Counted from the stretch's first letter, positions 8,788 to 17,862 are shown. The stretch is 64,000 bases of DNA from Nevskia ramosa DSM 11499 (GCF_000420645.1 NZ_ATVI01000005.1:914357-978356), one strand, 5' to 3'. The notes: generated by a model from the letters alone, not told the origin. Numbers and translations: made by a program.

Positions 8788-9405
8788 TCAGTTCGATTGG
8801 GCGACCAATTTGCGCAGGTCTGCGGCCATCGCATCGGGCTTGAACGGCGGCGTCAGATAGCCGGCCACCTGGCCCTGCGGGTTGATCAGGATCAGCGCGG
8901 TCGAGTGATCGACGGTGTAACTATCCGGGGTCGCGCCCGGCACCTTTGCGTAGACGTAGCCAAGGTTCTTGCCCAGCGTTTCCAGCGCGGCATCGTCGCC
9001 GGTGGCGCCGAGAAAATCCGGGCTGAAGAACTTGAGATAGCTGGCGATCTTCTCCGGCGTGTCCCGGCCCGGATCGACGGACAGGAACAGGATGCGGACT
9101 TTCGCAGCGTCGTCGCCCAGCTTGGCCTGCACGGCTTTCAGCTCGGCGAGCGTGGTCGGGCAGACATCCGGGCAGAAGGTGAAGCCGGCGAACACCAGGG
9201 TCCAGTGATGGGCGAGATCGGCGTTGGTGAACGGCGCGCCGGTGGCGCTGGTCAACACGAACGGTTCGATGACTCTCGGTGTTTTCAGCAAGGTGCCGGA
9301 GCTGATCTCGACCACCTGCGGACGCAGCAGGAACATCCCGCTGAAGATGCCGCCCAGCACCGCGAACGCCACGATTCCGCTCCAGCGCAACAAGCCATTC
9401 GACAC
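8788..9405 (-). CDS. SCO1/SenC/PrrC-family copper chaperone
   Basis: This 205-residue protein has an N-terminal membrane anchor (about 8-27) and a thioredoxin-like fold with the SCO motif FCPDVCP (C78, C82) and the distal metal-binding His (H167 in TVDHSTA). SCO proteins bind copper and help assemble the CuA centre of cytochrome c oxidase or act as periplasmic thiol-disulfide agents. No oxidase genes lie nearby, so the partner cannot be read from context. It is the first gene of the minus-strand operon and is divergent from prmB; the intervening 78 bp should hold both promoters. Confidence 0.93.
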   Translation of the reverse strand: MSNGLLRWSGIVAFAVLGGIFSGMFLLRPQVVEISSGTLLKTPRVIEPFVLTSATGAPFTNADLAHHWTLVFAGFTFCPDVCPTTLAELKAVQAKLGDDAAKVRILFLSVDPGRDTPEKIASYLKFFSPDFLGATGDDAALETLGKNLGYVYAKVPGATPDSYTVDHSTALILINPQGQVAGYLTPPFKPDAMAADLRKLVAQSN

Positions 9406-9483
9406 GCAGCAACCCCCGTCATGATTGGCGCGGGTCAGCCATGGCCCGCATACTTTGTCGATTATCCCGGCTTTCCAGACTCG

Positions 9484-10428
9484 ATGTCCGATACCGCTGC
9501 CATCCCTTCAGCTATCCCCGCCACCCTGGCTCCGCTGACCACCGTGCGCGACCTGATCCGCTGGGGCGCCTCCGAGTTCAACCGTCATGGCCTGGTCTTC
9601 GGCCACGGCACCGACAATGCACTCGACGAAGCGTTTCACCTGGTGCTGTCGAGCCTGAAATTGCCGTTCGACCTGCCGGCGGTCTATCTCGAAACCCATC
9701 TGGCCGAGGATGAGCGCGCCACTGCGCTGAACCTGCTGCGCCAAAGGGTCGAGACCCGCAAGCCGGCGCCGTACCTCACCGGCATTTCATACTTCTGCGG
9801 CCTGGAATTCGAGGTCGACGAACGGGCGCTGGTGCCGCGTTCGCCGATCGGCGAAATGATCGAAGCGCAGTTCCAGCCCTGGCTGCCGCGTGATCCGGAA
9901 ACCATCCTCGATCTGTGCTCGGGTTCCGGCTGCATCGGCATCGCCGCCGCGTTCGCATTTCCGGAAGCGACCGTCGACCTCGCCGAGATCGACGACGGCG
10001 CGCTCGACGTCATGGCCCGCAACATCATTCGCCATCACGTCAAGGATCGCGTTCGCCCGGTGGTTGGCGATCTGTTCGCCCCGGTCGGCAAGAAGCGTTA
10101 CGACCTGATCGTCAGCAATCCGCCGTATGTGCCAACTGCCGAATGGGCCGCACTGGCGCCCGAGTTCCAGCACGAGCCGAAGCGGGCGCTGGAAGCCGGT
10201 GCCGACGGCATGGACATCGTCGAGCGCATCCTCAACGACGCGCCGACCTATCTGACCGACCACGGCGTGCTGATCTGCGAGATCGGCGGTTCCGATGACG
10301 AATTCGAAGCCCGCTTCCCCGGCATTCCGGTCGCCTGGCCGGAGTTCGACAAAGGCGGCGATGGCGTCTTCGTCATCACCCGCGAAGAACTCAGCGAATG
10401 GCTGCGCGCGCGCAAGCGCCGCAAGTAA
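9484..10428 (+). CDS. prmB: Ribosomal protein uL3 (L3) glutamine N5-methyltransferase
   Basis: PrmB methylates a glutamine of ribosomal protein L3 using SAM. The 314-residue product has the SAM-binding motif DLCSGSGCIG (about 143-152) and the glutamine-methyltransferase signature NPPY (212-215). I use the ATG at 9484, which gives the usual family length; the frame is open upstream and an in-frame ATG at 9421 would add 21 residues lying in the divergent promoter region. It precedes aroC by 24 bp, the standard gammaproteobacterial prmB-aroC order, which separates it from the PrmC paralogue usually found with prfA. Confidence 0.95.
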   Translation: MSDTAAIPSAIPATLAPLTTVRDLIRWGASEFNRHGLVFGHGTDNALDEAFHLVLSSLKLPFDLPAVYLETHLAEDERATALNLLRQRVETRKPAPYLTGISYFCGLEFEVDERALVPRSPIGEMIEAQFQPWLPRDPETILDLCSGSGCIGIAAAFAFPEATVDLAEIDDGALDVMARNIIRHHVKDRVRPVVGDLFAPVGKKRYDLIVSNPPYVPTAEWAALAPEFQHEPKRALEAGADGMDIVERILNDAPTYLTDHGVLICEIGGSDDEFEARFPGIPVAWPEFDKGGDGVFVITREELSEWLRARKRRK

Positions 10429-10452
10429 TCCCCTTCAGCAACGAGCAAAACG

Positions 10453-11544
10453 ATGTCCGGCAATACCTTCGGCAAGCTGTTCTGCGTCACCAGTTTCGGC
10501 GAATCACATGGCGTGGCGATCGGCTGCGTCGTCGACGGCTGTCCGCCCGGCCTGGAACTTAGCGAGGCGGACATCCAGCCTGATCTCGATCGCCGCAAGC
10601 CCGGCACCTCGAAGTACGTCACCCAGCGCAAGGAAGCCGACCAGGTCCGCATCCTGTCCGGCGTCTATCAGGGCAAGACCACCGGCACGCCGATCGCGCT
10701 GCTGATCGAAAACACCGATCAGCGCAGCTACGACTACGACAAGATCAAGGATGTGTTCCGCCCCAACCACGCGGACTACGCCTACACCCAGAAATACGGC
10801 TTCCGCGACCCGCGCGGCGGCGGCCGATCGTCAGCCCGCGAAACCGCCGTGAGAGTCGCTGCCGCCGCGATCGCCAAGAAATGGCTGCAGCAGAAATTCG
10901 GCATCGAGATCCGCGGCTGGTGCGCGCAGATCGGCGAGCATGCGATGACGGTCAAGGACTGGGCGCAGGTCGAACAGAACCCGTTCTTCTGCGGCGACGT
11001 CACGATGATCCCGACGCTGGAGGCTTACATCGATCAGCTGCGCCGTGACGGCGATTCGGTCGGCGCCAGAGTCAACGTCATCGCTACGAAAGTGCCACCG
11101 GGTCTCGGCGAACCGGTGTTCGATCGCCTCGACGCCGAACTGGCCTTCGGGCTGATGAGCATCAACGCGGTGAAAGGCGTCGAGATCGGCGACGGCTTCG
11201 GCGTGATCAACCAGCGCGGCACGGAAGGCCGCGACGAGATGACGCCGGAAGGCTTCCTCGCCAATCACTCGGGTGGCGTTTCGGGCGGTATCTCGACCGG
11301 TCAGGACATCGTCTGTTCGATCGCGATCAAGCCGACATCAAGCATCACCACGCCGGGCAAGACCATCGATTCGGACGGCAACGCGACCGAGATGCGGACG
11401 ACGGGGCGACATGATCCCTGTGTGGGCATTCGGGCTACGCCGATTGCGGAGGCGATGGTGGCGCTGGTGTTGATGGATCATGCGCTGAGGCAGCGGGGGC
11501 AGAATGGGGATGTGGTGGTGGGGACGCCGGATATTTCGCGTTAG
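10453..11544 (+). CDS. aroC: Chorismate synthase
   Basis: AroC converts 5-enolpyruvylshikimate-3-phosphate to chorismate with reduced FMN, the last step of the shikimate pathway. The 363-residue length is typical. The N-terminal FGESHG motif, the [11 protein letters not shown] segment and the C-terminal [13 protein letters not shown] stretch are conserved family signatures. It follows prmB closely and probably shares its transcript. The TAG stop lies 5 bp before a small membrane-protein gene. The tail of the gene (about 11430-11540) is unusually G-rich, using GGG and GTG codons. Confidence 0.97.
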   Translation: MSGNTFGKLFCVTSFGESHGVAIGCVVDGCPPGLELSEADIQPDLDRRKPGTSKYVTQRKEADQVRILSGVYQGKTTGTPIALLIENTDQRSYDYDKIKDVFRPNHADYAYTQKYGFRDPRGGGRSSARETAVRVAAAAIAKKWLQQKFGIEIRGWCAQIGEHAMTVKDWAQVEQNPFFCGDVTMIPTLEAYIDQLRRDGDSVGARVNVIATKVPPGLGEPVFDRLDAELAFGLMSINAVKGVEIGDGFGVINQRGTEGRDEMTPEGFLANHSGGVSGGISTGQDIVCSIAIKPTSSITTPGKTIDSDGNATEMRTTGRHDPCVGIRATPIAEAMVALVLMDHALRQRGQNGDVVVGTPDISR

Positions 11545-11549
11545 GTCGA

Positions 11550-11885
11550 ATGGAACAAAGCACGATGCTTCGAATTAGCTCCTTAGTGCTCGGCATAGTG
11601 TCTGTAGTGCTACCGGCAGGATTCTTTGCCTATCAGCAGTGGACTTTTTCGCAATGGGCTGCCGCACAGAAGGGCTTTGTGTGTGGCATGCCATTGCTTG
11701 CAGCCCTCGGCGTAGCTGTCATGGCCACAATGGTGCTTTCATCTGTAGCTGTTCTCTTAGGCACTCTCAGTATTCGTCGCGTTCATCCCCCACGCGCTCG
11801 TGCTCGCTACATTGAACTCGGTATTCTGAGCCTACCGTTTGTAGGAGGCACGGTTGGGATAGCCTGGTTCTTGTTATGGGAATAA
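11550..11885 (+). CDS. Small hypothetical membrane protein
   Basis: I do not recognise the 111-residue product. It has three hydrophobic segments (about 8-27, 46-70 and 88-109), with a basic stretch RRVHPPRARARY between the second and third, so the loop there is probably cytoplasmic. The gene begins 5 bp after the aroC stop. Its base composition is visibly lower in G+C than its neighbours and its codon choice is less biased, which suggests acquisition or a lowly expressed orphan. A real gene is likely but not certain. Confidence 0.55.
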   Translation: MEQSTMLRISSLVLGIVSVVLPAGFFAYQQWTFSQWAAAQKGFVCGMPLLAALGVAVMATMVLSSVAVLLGTLSIRRVHPPRARARYIELGILSLPFVGGTVGIAWFLLWE

Positions 11886-11934
11886 ACCGGTGTTCAACCC
11901 GACGGCCGCAAGAAGCAACGGCGGATGGTTAGAG

Positions 11935-12684
11935 CCCGTAGGTCGGGAAAGCGGCTTCATCGCGCATCCCGAGGAGGTCGGTACCGCCTGTTTCCTTGAT
12001 TCTTTTGGCTGCACCGAACCATTCCGCGCTTACGCGCGGGTCACTTTCCTTGGCGCCCAAGGAAAGTAACCAAAGGAAGGGCGCCCCCGGCGCTGCGTCG
12101 ACTTGCCGAAGAAGCAGAAGCCGGCAAGTCGATGCCCTGTGCTTCTCGGCCATGGCGGGGCTTTTCGACGCGCCATCCGTGGCGCGGCGAAAAGGCTTCG
12201 GCATCCTGCCTCGCCTCCTTCGGAGCCTGTCCGCCATGGCCTGCGATGCTCGGCGCGCTTAAGGGGGTCCAACGTCCACGGCCAAGCAACGACAACAACA
12301 GAATCAAAAGCACAGCGCCGCGCGGAGCGCGGCGCTGTGCTGACGTTGCTGTGCTTCGGACGTTATCCCCCCTGCATGCCGCCGAGCATCGCAGCGATCG
12401 GAGAGGGACGACCGGCAGGATGCCGGTCGAGCGCTGCCAGGCCATGGATGGCCTGTCGGCGCGGTGCCCCGGAGAGCGCGAGAAGCACAGGGAACCGGAG
12501 GACGGCTTTTCGTCCTCCGGCGGCATGCCGCGGGGCGCATTCCTTTGGTTACTTTCCTTGGGCGTTCAAGGAACGTGACCCGCGCGACAGCGCGGAATAG
12601 TTCGGTGAAGTCAGACGTGCACGGGATGCAGGCGACACCGAATCTGTCGGGATGCGCGATGAAGCTGCTTTCCCGACCTACGGG
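11935..12684. repeat. 750-bp palindromic intergenic element with 38-bp terminal inverted repeats
   Basis: The ends 11935-11972 and 12647-12684 are inverted repeats matching at 37 of 38 positions. Further inside, matching inverted blocks recur: the segment at about 12025-12085, containing GGAAAGTAACCAAAGGAA, is mirrored at about 12535-12600. The centre holds a perfect hairpin (12309-12341). The whole unit is therefore one large imperfect palindrome. Open frames on both strands cross it, but they are products of the symmetry and of high G+C and have no domain character. No transposase is present. I recall similar TTTCCTTTGGTTACTTTCC blocks as dispersed repeats in xanthomonad-related genomes. 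Confidence 0.8.
12309..12341. other. Central perfect hairpin of the palindromic element
   Basis: Arms of 14 bp (12309-12322 and 12328-12341) pair perfectly around a 5-nt CGGAG loop. The hairpin lies within about 15 bp of the midpoint of the 750-bp element. No T-tract follows, so an ordinary intrinsic terminator is not the best reading. Confidence 0.75.
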
Positions 12685-12751
12685 CTTCCAACCAAGAACC
12701 CGCCCGCCCGCTACCATCCATCCCCACTCGCCAAACCCAAAGCGCCTCCCC

Positions 12752-13285
12752 ATGGCCCTCAAAGCCACCATCTTCAAGGCCCAGTTGCAGATCGCCGACA
12801 TGGATCGCAACTACTACGCCGAACACGCGCTGACCATCGCCCGGCACCCCTCGGAGACCGACGAACGCATGATGGTTCGCGTGCTGGTATTCGCGCTGCA
12901 TGCTCACGAACGGCTGGAACTCGGCAAGGGCTTGAGCGACCCGGACGAGCCGGACCTGTGGCGCAAGGATCTGACCGGGCTGATCGAGGAATGGATCGAG
13001 CTGGGCCAGCCGGACGAGAAGAACATCATCCGCGCCTGCGGCCGGGCCGGGCAGGTGTTCGTCTACGGTTTCAACCGCGCTGCCGAGCCCTGGTGGCAGA
13101 CGGCGGAAGCGAAGCTTGCACGAGCGAAGAATCTGTCGGTGCGGCGGATCAGCAGCAGTGGTGATGCCACCTTGACCCAGCTCGCGCAGCGGACCATGCA
13201 GCTGCACTGCACGATCCAGGATGGTCAGGTCTGGCTCGGCGACGGCGAGCGCACCGTCGCGGTTGAAATCGCGACCCTGCGCTAG
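12752..13285 (+). CDS. yaeQ: YaeQ family protein
   Basis: The 177-residue product matches the YaeQ family from its first residues (MALKATIFKAQLQIADMDRNYY), with RHPSETDERMMVRVLVFAL, WRKDLTGLIEEWIELG and a C-terminal segment ending in VAVEIATLR. YaeQ proteins have a PD-(D/E)XK nuclease-like fold; no clear biochemical role is established. The start is the ATG at 12752, which matches the family N-terminus; the frame is open upstream into the palindromic element and that part is not protein-like. It is followed after 11 bp by a DMT transporter gene. Confidence 0.9.
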   Translation: MALKATIFKAQLQIADMDRNYYAEHALTIARHPSETDERMMVRVLVFALHAHERLELGKGLSDPDEPDLWRKDLTGLIEEWIELGQPDEKNIIRACGRAGQVFVYGFNRAAEPWWQTAEAKLARAKNLSVRRISSSGDATLTQLAQRTMQLHCTIQDGQVWLGDGERTVAVEIATLR

Positions 13286-13296
13286 GCTGTCCACTG

Positions 13297-14220
13297 GTGC
13301 GCGCCGGATTCTTCTATGCAGTCGCCGCCTGCTTTGGCTGGGCGTTCGCGTTCATCGGTCCGCTGATCCTTGGTGACTGGCCGGGACTGGCCGTTGCGGC
13401 CGGCCGTTACATCGCTTACGGCGCGGCTTCCGTGGTGACGCTCTGGCTGCTGCATCGTCGTGGCCGCACGCGCTTGCGCGATGCAAAGCTGTGGCGGGAA
13501 TCGCTGCTGCTGACCTTGTTCGGCAACCTGCTGTACTACGCGTTGCTCAGTGTGGCGGTGCAGAAGGCTGGTTACGTGATGCCGACGCTGATCATCGGTC
13601 TGCTGCCGGTCACCGTGTCGCTGGCGGCGCGCATCCGCCATCGCCTGCCGATCACGCCGCGCTATGGCTGGGCGCTGCTGCTGATCGCCGCGGGACTGTG
13701 GCTGGCGCGGGCGCCGCAGGTCGATGCGGTTGGCGATAGCCATGTGACGAGTAGCGATGAGCTGATCGGCTGGCTGTGCGCTGCGGGCTCGACCTTGCTG
13801 TGGACGATCTATGGCGTCATCAATGCCGAGCGTCTGCGCGCGCGTCCCGGCATGAGCGGCATGCAGTGGTCGTCCTTGCAGGGGGCGGCGGCGCTGCCGT
13901 TCGCGCTGCTGCTGTTTGCGGCGACCAAGCCGGCAGTGGTGCATGGCTTGAATGACTGGCTGTTGTTCATCGCCGTCAGCCTGTTCCTCGGTCTGGTGAC
14001 GTCCTGGGCCGCGAATACCTTGTGGAACCTGTCGAGTACGCGCTTGCCGCCGTCGCTGCTCGGCCAGATGATCGTCTTCGAGACCATCGGCGGCATCGCC
14101 TATGGCGCGATCTGGACCGGTGCCTGGCCGGCAACCACCGTGCTCGTCGGCACCGCGGTGCTGATCGTCGGCGTGGTCGTTGCATTGAGCGAAAGACAGC
14201 CGGCATTGGCGCCGGCCTGA
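13297..14220 (+). CDS. DMT superfamily (EamA-type) transporter
   Basis: The 307-residue protein is almost entirely hydrophobic, with about ten transmembrane helices in two EamA-type halves. It starts at GTG 13297, 11 bp after yaeQ, with the first helix (FFYAVAACFGWAFAFIGPLIL) directly at the N-terminus. EamA proteins export small metabolites or amino acids; the substrate cannot be read from sequence. An FAD oxidoreductase gene follows 26 bp later and a second EamA transporter after that. Confidence 0.85.
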   Translation: MRAGFFYAVAACFGWAFAFIGPLILGDWPGLAVAAGRYIAYGAASVVTLWLLHRRGRTRLRDAKLWRESLLLTLFGNLLYYALLSVAVQKAGYVMPTLIIGLLPVTVSLAARIRHRLPITPRYGWALLLIAAGLWLARAPQVDAVGDSHVTSSDELIGWLCAAGSTLLWTIYGVINAERLRARPGMSGMQWSSLQGAAALPFALLLFAATKPAVVHGLNDWLLFIAVSLFLGLVTSWAANTLWNLSSTRLPPSLLGQMIVFETIGGIAYGAIWTGAWPATTVLVGTAVLIVGVVVALSERQPALAPA

Positions 14221-14246
14221 ATTGAACTGGGCGGAGCGCAAGCCTG

Positions 14247-15872
14247 ATGGTCGATGCCGTGCATGACGTGATCCTGATCGGCGCCGGCCACAACGGTCTG
14301 GTCTGCGCGGCGACGCTTGCTGCAGCCGGCAAGCGGGTGCTGGTGCTGGAGCGCAGCGCCGTCGTTGGCGGTGCCTGCATCACCGAGGAAATTGCACCGG
14401 GCTATCGCGCGTCGACGGCCTCCTACCTGATCAGTCTGCTGCTGCCCGAGGTGGTGCAGGAACTGGAACTCGCGCGCCATGGCTATCAGGTGCTGGCGCG
14501 CAATCCGTCGTCGTTCACGCCGCTGCCCGACGGCCGTTCCTTGCTGATGGGGCCGGATGAAGTTCTGAACCATCGTGAGATCGCTAAGTTCTCGGCGCGC
14601 GATGCGGCGGCTTATCCGCGCTATGAAGCCTGGCTGACACGGATCGCCGAATGCATCGAACCGCTGCTATCGGAGCCGCCGGCCGATCTGCTGCCGCTGC
14701 CGGCTTCATGGCGCAAGCGCAGTCTGTTCGCGCGGCTGCGCGAGCTGCGCCGCAGCCGCCGGCTGTATCAAGCGCTGCGCGCGATGGGCGATGAACTGCC
14801 GCAGGCGATCGCGCTGCTGACCGGTGCTGCGCGGCCGATCCTCGATCGCTGGTTCGAGTCCGACGTGCTGAAGGCGACCTTGGCCACCGACGCGGTGATC
14901 GGCGCCCAGCAACCAATCTCCGCGCCCGGCACCGGCTATGTGCTGCTCCATCACGTGATGGGCACCGCGAGCGGTGCGCGCGGTGTCTGGGGCTATGTCG
15001 AAGGCGGCATGGGTGCGGTGACGCAGGCGATGGCGGCAGCGGCGCGCGAGCGCGGTGTCGAGATCCGCTGCAACGCCGAGGTTGCCGAGATCCTTGTCGA
15101 AGGCGGGCAGGCGACGGGCGTGCGACTGGCCGATGGCAAGGTGATCCGGGCCAAGACGGTGGTCTCGAATGCCACGCCCGAAGTGACGTTTCGCAAGTTG
15201 CTGGCGGCCGGTTCGTTGCCAAAGTTATTTGATGAGGCCGTTGCCCGCATCGACTACGCCAGCGCTTCGATGAAGATCAATCTCGCGGTGTCCGAACTGC
15301 CGGACTTCGCCGCGCTACCGGGCAAGGCCGAAGTCGGGCCGCAGCATCGCGGCACCATCCATATCAGCCCGACGATGGAATACCTCGAAGCGGCTTACGA
15401 CGATGCGCGGCGTGGTCTGCCTTCGACGGAGCCGATCCTCGAACTGACCATCCCTACCTCGGTCGACAAGACGCTGGCGCCGCCGGGTCATCACATTGTC
15501 CAGATGTTCGTGCAGTACGCGCCCTACAAGCTTGCCGAAGGGCTTAATTGGGAGGCGCTGCGCGGGCCGTTCGCCGATCGCTGCATCGCCGCCGTCAATG
15601 CCTATGCGCCGAACTTCGCCGCGTCGGTGCTCCATCGTCAGGTACTGACGCCACTCGATCTGGAGCGTCGTTTCGCGCTCACCGGCGGCAACATCTTTCA
15701 CGGTTCGATGGCCTTGCATCAGCTGTTCTCGATGCGGCCGGTGCCGGGCTGGGCGGACTACCGCACGCCATTGCCGGGACTGTGGCTCTGCGGGGCCGGC
15801 ACGCATCCCGGCGGTGGCGTGACCGGCGCTCCCGGCCGCAACTGCGCACGTGAGCTGCTGCGGACGCTTTGA
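14247..15872 (+). CDS. FAD-dependent oxidoreductase (phytoene desaturase / PYROXD2-like)
   Basis: The 541-residue protein has an N-terminal dinucleotide-binding motif GAGHNGLVCAATLAAAGKR followed by an acidic residue (LVLE), and the conserved C-terminal FAD segment LWLCGAGTHPGGGVTG plus GRNCA. Between them is the large substrate domain typical of the phytoene desaturase / amine oxidase superfamily. The closest type by eye is the PYROXD2 group, whose substrate is not established. No carotenoid genes are nearby, so a carotenoid role is unlikely. It is flanked by two DMT transporters. Confidence 0.88.
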   Translation: MVDAVHDVILIGAGHNGLVCAATLAAAGKRVLVLERSAVVGGACITEEIAPGYRASTASYLISLLLPEVVQELELARHGYQVLARNPSSFTPLPDGRSLLMGPDEVLNHREIAKFSARDAAAYPRYEAWLTRIAECIEPLLSEPPADLLPLPASWRKRSLFARLRELRRSRRLYQALRAMGDELPQAIALLTGAARPILDRWFESDVLKATLATDAVIGAQQPISAPGTGYVLLHHVMGTASGARGVWGYVEGGMGAVTQAMAAAARERGVEIRCNAEVAEILVEGGQATGVRLADGKVIRAKTVVSNATPEVTFRKLLAAGSLPKLFDEAVARIDYASASMKINLAVSELPDFAALPGKAEVGPQHRGTIHISPTMEYLEAAYDDARRGLPSTEPILELTIPTSVDKTLAPPGHHIVQMFVQYAPYKLAEGLNWEALRGPFADRCIAAVNAYAPNFAASVLHRQVLTPLDLERRFALTGGNIFHGSMALHQLFSMRPVPGWADYRTPLPGLWLCGAGTHPGGGVTGAPGRNCARELLRTL

Positions 15873-15903
15873 TCGTCGGCTTGCTGTCCCGTGCTCGATT
15901 AAG

Positions 15904-16842
15904 ATGCGCGCCTCTTTCGCGAGGAATCTCGCCGTGACCACCTCCGCTGCATCGACCGGCCGCTTGAGCCCGCTGGTCTGGCTCTGCCTCGTCGCCGTCT
16001 ATTTCGTCTGGGGCTCGACCTATCTGGCGATCCGCTTCGCGCTGGAAGCCTATCCGCCGCTGTTCTTTCCCGGCATCCGCTTCATTGCTGCCGGCAGCGT
16101 CCTGCTGATCGTGCTCCGCCTGCGCGGCTATCCGCTGCCGACCTGGAGACAGTTCGGCCGTTCGATGGTCATCGGTTTCCTGCTGCTGAACATCGGCAAT
16201 GGCGCGGTCGTCTACGCGCAGAAATCGGTCGGTTCGGCACTGGCCGCCACCGCTGTTGCAACGATGCCGCTGTGGGCAAGCCTGTTCGGCGGCATCTGGG
16301 GGCTGTGGCCGAAGCCGCTGCAGTGGCTGGGGCTGGCGATCGGCTTCTCGGGCATCGTGCTGCTCAATCTCGGTGGCGATTTCGCGGCCAATCCGCTGTC
16401 TGCCGCGCTGCTGATTTCGGCGGCGGTCAGCTGGGCGTTCGGCTCGGTGTGGAGCCGCCGGCTGGACATGCCGGCCGGGCCGATGAGCACGGCCTGCCAG
16501 ATGTTTTCGGCCGGCGTGCTGTTCCTGATCGCGAGCGCTGCGGCCGGAGAATCCTGGCACTTGGTAACCACGCCGAAAGCGATGGCGGCAGTGGCCTATC
16601 TGACCATCTTTGGCAGCGTCATCGCCTTCAGTGCCTACATCTATCTGAACCAGACAGTGTCGCCGTCGCTGGCCACCAGCTACGCCTATGTCAATCCGGT
16701 GGTCGCGCTGTTGCTCGGCGCTGCGCTGGCCGGCGAACTGTTCGTCGCCAGCGAACTGGCGGCGATCGTGCTGGTGCTGTCCGGCGTGCTGATGATCGTG
16801 CTCAACAATCGCAAGCCGAAAGTGCCGAAAGTTGTTGCCTAG
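15904..16842 (+). CDS. DMT superfamily (EamA/YedA-type) transporter
   Basis: This 312-residue protein has about ten transmembrane helices and the RhaT/EamA-type motif VYFVWGSTYLAIRFAL in the first helix; the second half repeats the fold (LTIFGSVIAFSAYIYLN, TSYAYVNPVVALLLG). I use the ATG at 15904; a GTG at 15934 is an alternative. The frame is open into the end of the FAD oxidoreductase gene. The stop overlaps the convergent GST gene by 4 bp. Metabolite efflux is the likely role. Confidence 0.87.
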   Translation: MRASFARNLAVTTSAASTGRLSPLVWLCLVAVYFVWGSTYLAIRFALEAYPPLFFPGIRFIAAGSVLLIVLRLRGYPLPTWRQFGRSMVIGFLLLNIGNGAVVYAQKSVGSALAATAVATMPLWASLFGGIWGLWPKPLQWLGLAIGFSGIVLLNLGGDFAANPLSAALLISAAVSWAFGSVWSRRLDMPAGPMSTACQMFSAGVLFLIASAAAGESWHLVTTPKAMAAVAYLTIFGSVIAFSAYIYLNQTVSPSLATSYAYVNPVVALLLGAALAGELFVASELAAIVLVLSGVLMIVLNNRKPKVPKVVA

Positions 16843-17768
16843 GCCGGCGTGACTTTGAAGCCAGCGCGCGGGAAGTGGACCACGACATCGCCGGCACGTT
16901 CGTCGCGACGCTTGATCGCCACCTCGAACACCGAGGCGTGCATCAAGGTGCCGGACACCGCATCGGTGCCGTAGTCGGTGGCGGCGACGGTGACTTTCGA
17001 GCCGATGCGCGCGCCTTCCGGTTCCAGCATCGGGCCGTCCAGCGGGAGCAGGCCGCTGGCGTCGCGGGCGAGGGCGATTGCGTCTTCGCCGCTGATCTCG
17101 GTCGACTCGCCGTGGCCGAGGCCGTTGATCCGATCGGCCCAGGCCAGCAGCGACTTGAACGGTTCGAGCAGGCCGGCAACGCCGGCGTTGTTGCGGATGA
17201 ACCAGACTGGGTGATAGGCGCAGAAATCAGCCAGGGTCGGCGCTTCGCCAAGCAGGAACGGTGAAGCCGCGAGCTGCTGATCGAGGCTGTTCATCAGCGG
17301 CATGAAATGCGTCTTGCCGAACTCCGGGCCCGGCCGCGAGGCGCTACCGCCGACGAATAGCGCGGCGCGGTCCTTCGAGAACTTGTCCAGGCCGTCTGGC
17401 CCCATCACCGCCATCAGCGCCTTGAGGCCGGCCGGCTGGAACACGGTGGGAATCGCGGCGAAGAACAGCGTCTGCTCCAGGCTGGCGAAGGCCGCGCAGC
17501 TGGCTTTCGCAGCCAGCGGCACCAGCGGCGGATCAGGATAGAGGCGATCCAGGGTCCGGCAGATCAGCGCGGTATCGCAATAGATGTCACGGCCGATCTG
17601 CAGCACCGGCGCCTTGCGATAGCCGCCGGTCAGCGCGATCTGGTCCGGCTTCGGCATCACCATCGGCTGCTGCACCGATTTCCAGCTCAGGCGCTTGTAG
17701 CCCAGCGCGGCGCGAATCTTTTCCGCGTACGGCGAAGCCGGGTAGTGATGCAGGACGAGGTCGCTCAT
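16839..17768 (-). CDS. Glutathione S-transferase family protein with C-terminal extension
   Basis: The 309-residue product begins with a thioredoxin-like GST N-domain (HHYPASPYAEKIRAALGYK), and the helical GST C-domain runs to about residue 220 (LGEAPTLADFCAYHPVWFI). The last 90 residues are an extra beta-rich domain not found in ordinary GSTs of 200-230 residues. The SPYAEK segment occupies the position of the catalytic Ser/Cys region. It lies downstream of the LysR gene on the same strand and is convergent with the EamA transporter. The substrate is unknown. Confidence 0.85.
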   Translation of the reverse strand: MSDLVLHHYPASPYAEKIRAALGYKRLSWKSVQQPMVMPKPDQIALTGGYRKAPVLQIGRDIYCDTALICRTLDRLYPDPPLVPLAAKASCAAFASLEQTLFFAAIPTVFQPAGLKALMAVMGPDGLDKFSKDRAALFVGGSASRPGPEFGKTHFMPLMNSLDQQLAASPFLLGEAPTLADFCAYHPVWFIRNNAGVAGLLEPFKSLLAWADRINGLGHGESTEISGEDAIALARDASGLLPLDGPMLEPEGARIGSKVTVAATDYGTDAVSGTLMHASVFEVAIKRRDERAGDVVVHFPRAGFKVTPA

Positions 17769-17862
17769 GTGCTCTCCGTGTGGGCCGATGCGGAGATCGG
17801 TCCCTTGTTTTTATAGGGATATCGCTGCGTTTCCAGCGGCTGCAAAGTATACCGCCGGGTGT

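Noticed and set aside
7873-9483. The plus-strand frame upstream of prmB, open for more than 500 codons
   Set aside because: It runs antisense through psd and the SCO1-like gene; the PrmB family N-terminus starts at 9484.
11694-11709. A second sigma-54-like string, TGGCATGCCATTGCTT
   Set aside because: The GG to GC spacing is one base short and it lies inside the coding region of the small membrane protein.
11929-12810. Several open frames on both strands inside the palindromic element
   Set aside because: They arise from the inverted symmetry and high G+C; the peptides lack domains and repeat the same spurious string (for example LWLLSLG).
14247-15872. Calling the FAD protein a carotenoid desaturase (crtI)
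   Set aside because: No other carotenoid gene is nearby and the sequence looks closer to the PYROXD2 group.
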